Below, piece after piece: positions 6,287 through 6,904 of a DNA stretch of 6,904 nucleotides (its first letter is position 1; the number at the start of each line of letters is the position of its first letter). The stretch spans positions 1 through 6,904 of the forward strand of contig JAUZPC010000149.1 in NCBI GenBank assembly GCA_030706105.1. The letters run 5' to 3'. The translations under genes were made by a program, and so were the position numbers. The DNA is from Bacteroidota bacterium. Lineage in GTDB: Bacteria; Bacteroidota; Ignavibacteria; Ignavibacteriales; Ignavibacteriaceae. The notes under the pieces were generated by a model. It saw only the letters and a program-made list of their open reading frames with translations. It did no database searches and was not told where the DNA came from.

Positions 6287-6904
6287 ATGTATAAAGTAAA
6301 TAGTTTTGTAGAACGCAATATTCAGGCAATAATAATTACAATAACGGGAGTTATACTCGCAATTGCCTTGCTGAATTTATTCTATACTCTTAATTATCTG
6401 GTTAATTCAAATGATGAATGTCTTTGGGTAGATAAAGTAGATAATAACGGCAGGAAAACAATTGAAATACTGAAAGTAAAAATTGACGGAGTATCTTACA
6501 ACGCAGGAATAAGGGACGGGGATAAACTTGTTAAGATAAATGACATAAAGGTAAAAAATACATATCACGCTATGAGAATCCTTAACGAAGTAAAATCCGG
6601 TGAGTATGCTTTGTATCAGGTTGAGCGTAAGGGAAAATTATTTGACGCAAATGTATATATTAAAAAACTGCTGCCTTTTAACCAATTGGCTTTTACTATT
6701 GTAAGCATTATATGGTTAATGATTGGGTTTGTGGTTATTATGGCCAAACCCAACGGCAGGATGCAGAGAATTTTTTACTCTATCGGCGCTTTATGGGTGT
6801 TTACGTTTACATACGTTTACTTAGTAAGCTTTCCTTTTAATCCTTATGAGTATGTAATTGATTTTGTGTTTATAGCCTCAGGAGCTTTCCTTCCGTTTCT
6901 CCTG
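6287..6904 (+). CDS. PDZ-domain multi-pass membrane protein, partial (3' end outside window)
   Basis: An open frame starts at the ATG at 6287, 9 bases after the stop of the phosphatase gene, and stays open for 206 codons to the right edge. A membrane helix lies at about residues 12-38. A PDZ-like domain follows at about 58-126, with the carboxylate-loop region SYNAGIRDGDKLVKINDIKV (70-89), the usual A-G-[IL]-x-x-G-D-x-[IL] pattern. Further helices lie at about 131-153, 163-182 and 187-206. The PDZ would be extracytoplasmic if the first helix is a signal anchor. PDZ-plus-multihelix N-termini of this type are known in front of SpoIIE phosphatase or histidine kinase domains, and the location in this operon makes a third RsbU-like phosphatase the best guess, but the effector part is not visible. 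No clear Shine-Dalgarno precedes the ATG; the upstream sequence is TGAATTAAA. Confidence 0.8.
   Translation, partial: MYKVNSFVERNIQAIIITITGVILAIALLNLFYTLNYLVNSNDECLWVDKVDNNGRKTIEILKVKIDGVSYNAGIRDGDKLVKINDIKVKNTYHAMRILNEVKSGEYALYQVERKGKLFDANVYIKKLLPFNQLAFTIVSIIWLMIGFVVIMAKPNGRMQRIFYSIGALWVFTFTYVYLVSFPFNPYEYVIDFVFIASGAFLPFLL

Overview
The window is A+T-rich with Lys/Asn/Ile-rich proteins and uneven use of Shine-Dalgarno sites. Every complete gene lies on the plus strand. Together with the gene families present (RsbU-type phosphatases with GAF domains, a PDZ-plus-membrane sensor protein, short RsbV/RsbW-like partners), this suggests a member of the Bacteroidota/Ignavibacteriota side of the FCB group. 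That assignment is an inference from style and domain architecture, not from a marker gene.

Layout. (1) Positions 1-1424 hold the 3' part of a single-pass membrane protein whose start lies beyond the left edge. It has a short cytoplasmic N-terminal region, one membrane helix and a long, probably extracytoplasmic, helical and coiled-coil domain, and is best described as anti-sigma-factor-like. (2) Positions 1425-1801 form a 377-base gap with a weak terminator, a strong hairpin (1520-1562) that buries a perfect Shine-Dalgarno in front of a 27-codon ORF, two overlapping 17-bp palindromes (1574-1600) and a plausible promoter (1741-1769). (3) Positions 1802-6904 are a tightly packed run of five genes: an 8-helix membrane GAF-SpoIIE phosphatase (1802-3844), a STAS anti-sigma-factor antagonist (3802-4173), an RsbW-like HATPase serine kinase (4157-4600, GTG start preferred), a soluble GAF-GAF-SpoIIE phosphatase (4601-6277), and the 5' part of a PDZ-plus-membrane-helix protein that runs off the right edge (6287-6904).

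How they work together. Genes two to five form a complete partner-switching module. By analogy with RsbU/V/W and SpoIIE/AA/AB, the kinase would phosphorylate the STAS protein on Ser58 and so inactivate it. The phosphatases would remove the phosphate when their sensor domains are triggered, and free STAS protein would titrate the kinase away from its target. Two phosphatases with different input domains (membrane plus GAF; tandem cytosolic GAF) flank one antagonist/kinase pair, and the partial PDZ/membrane gene may be a third input. No sigma factor or other output protein is visible in the window, so the target of the switch is unknown. No tRNA, rRNA, CRISPR array or insertion sequence was seen.
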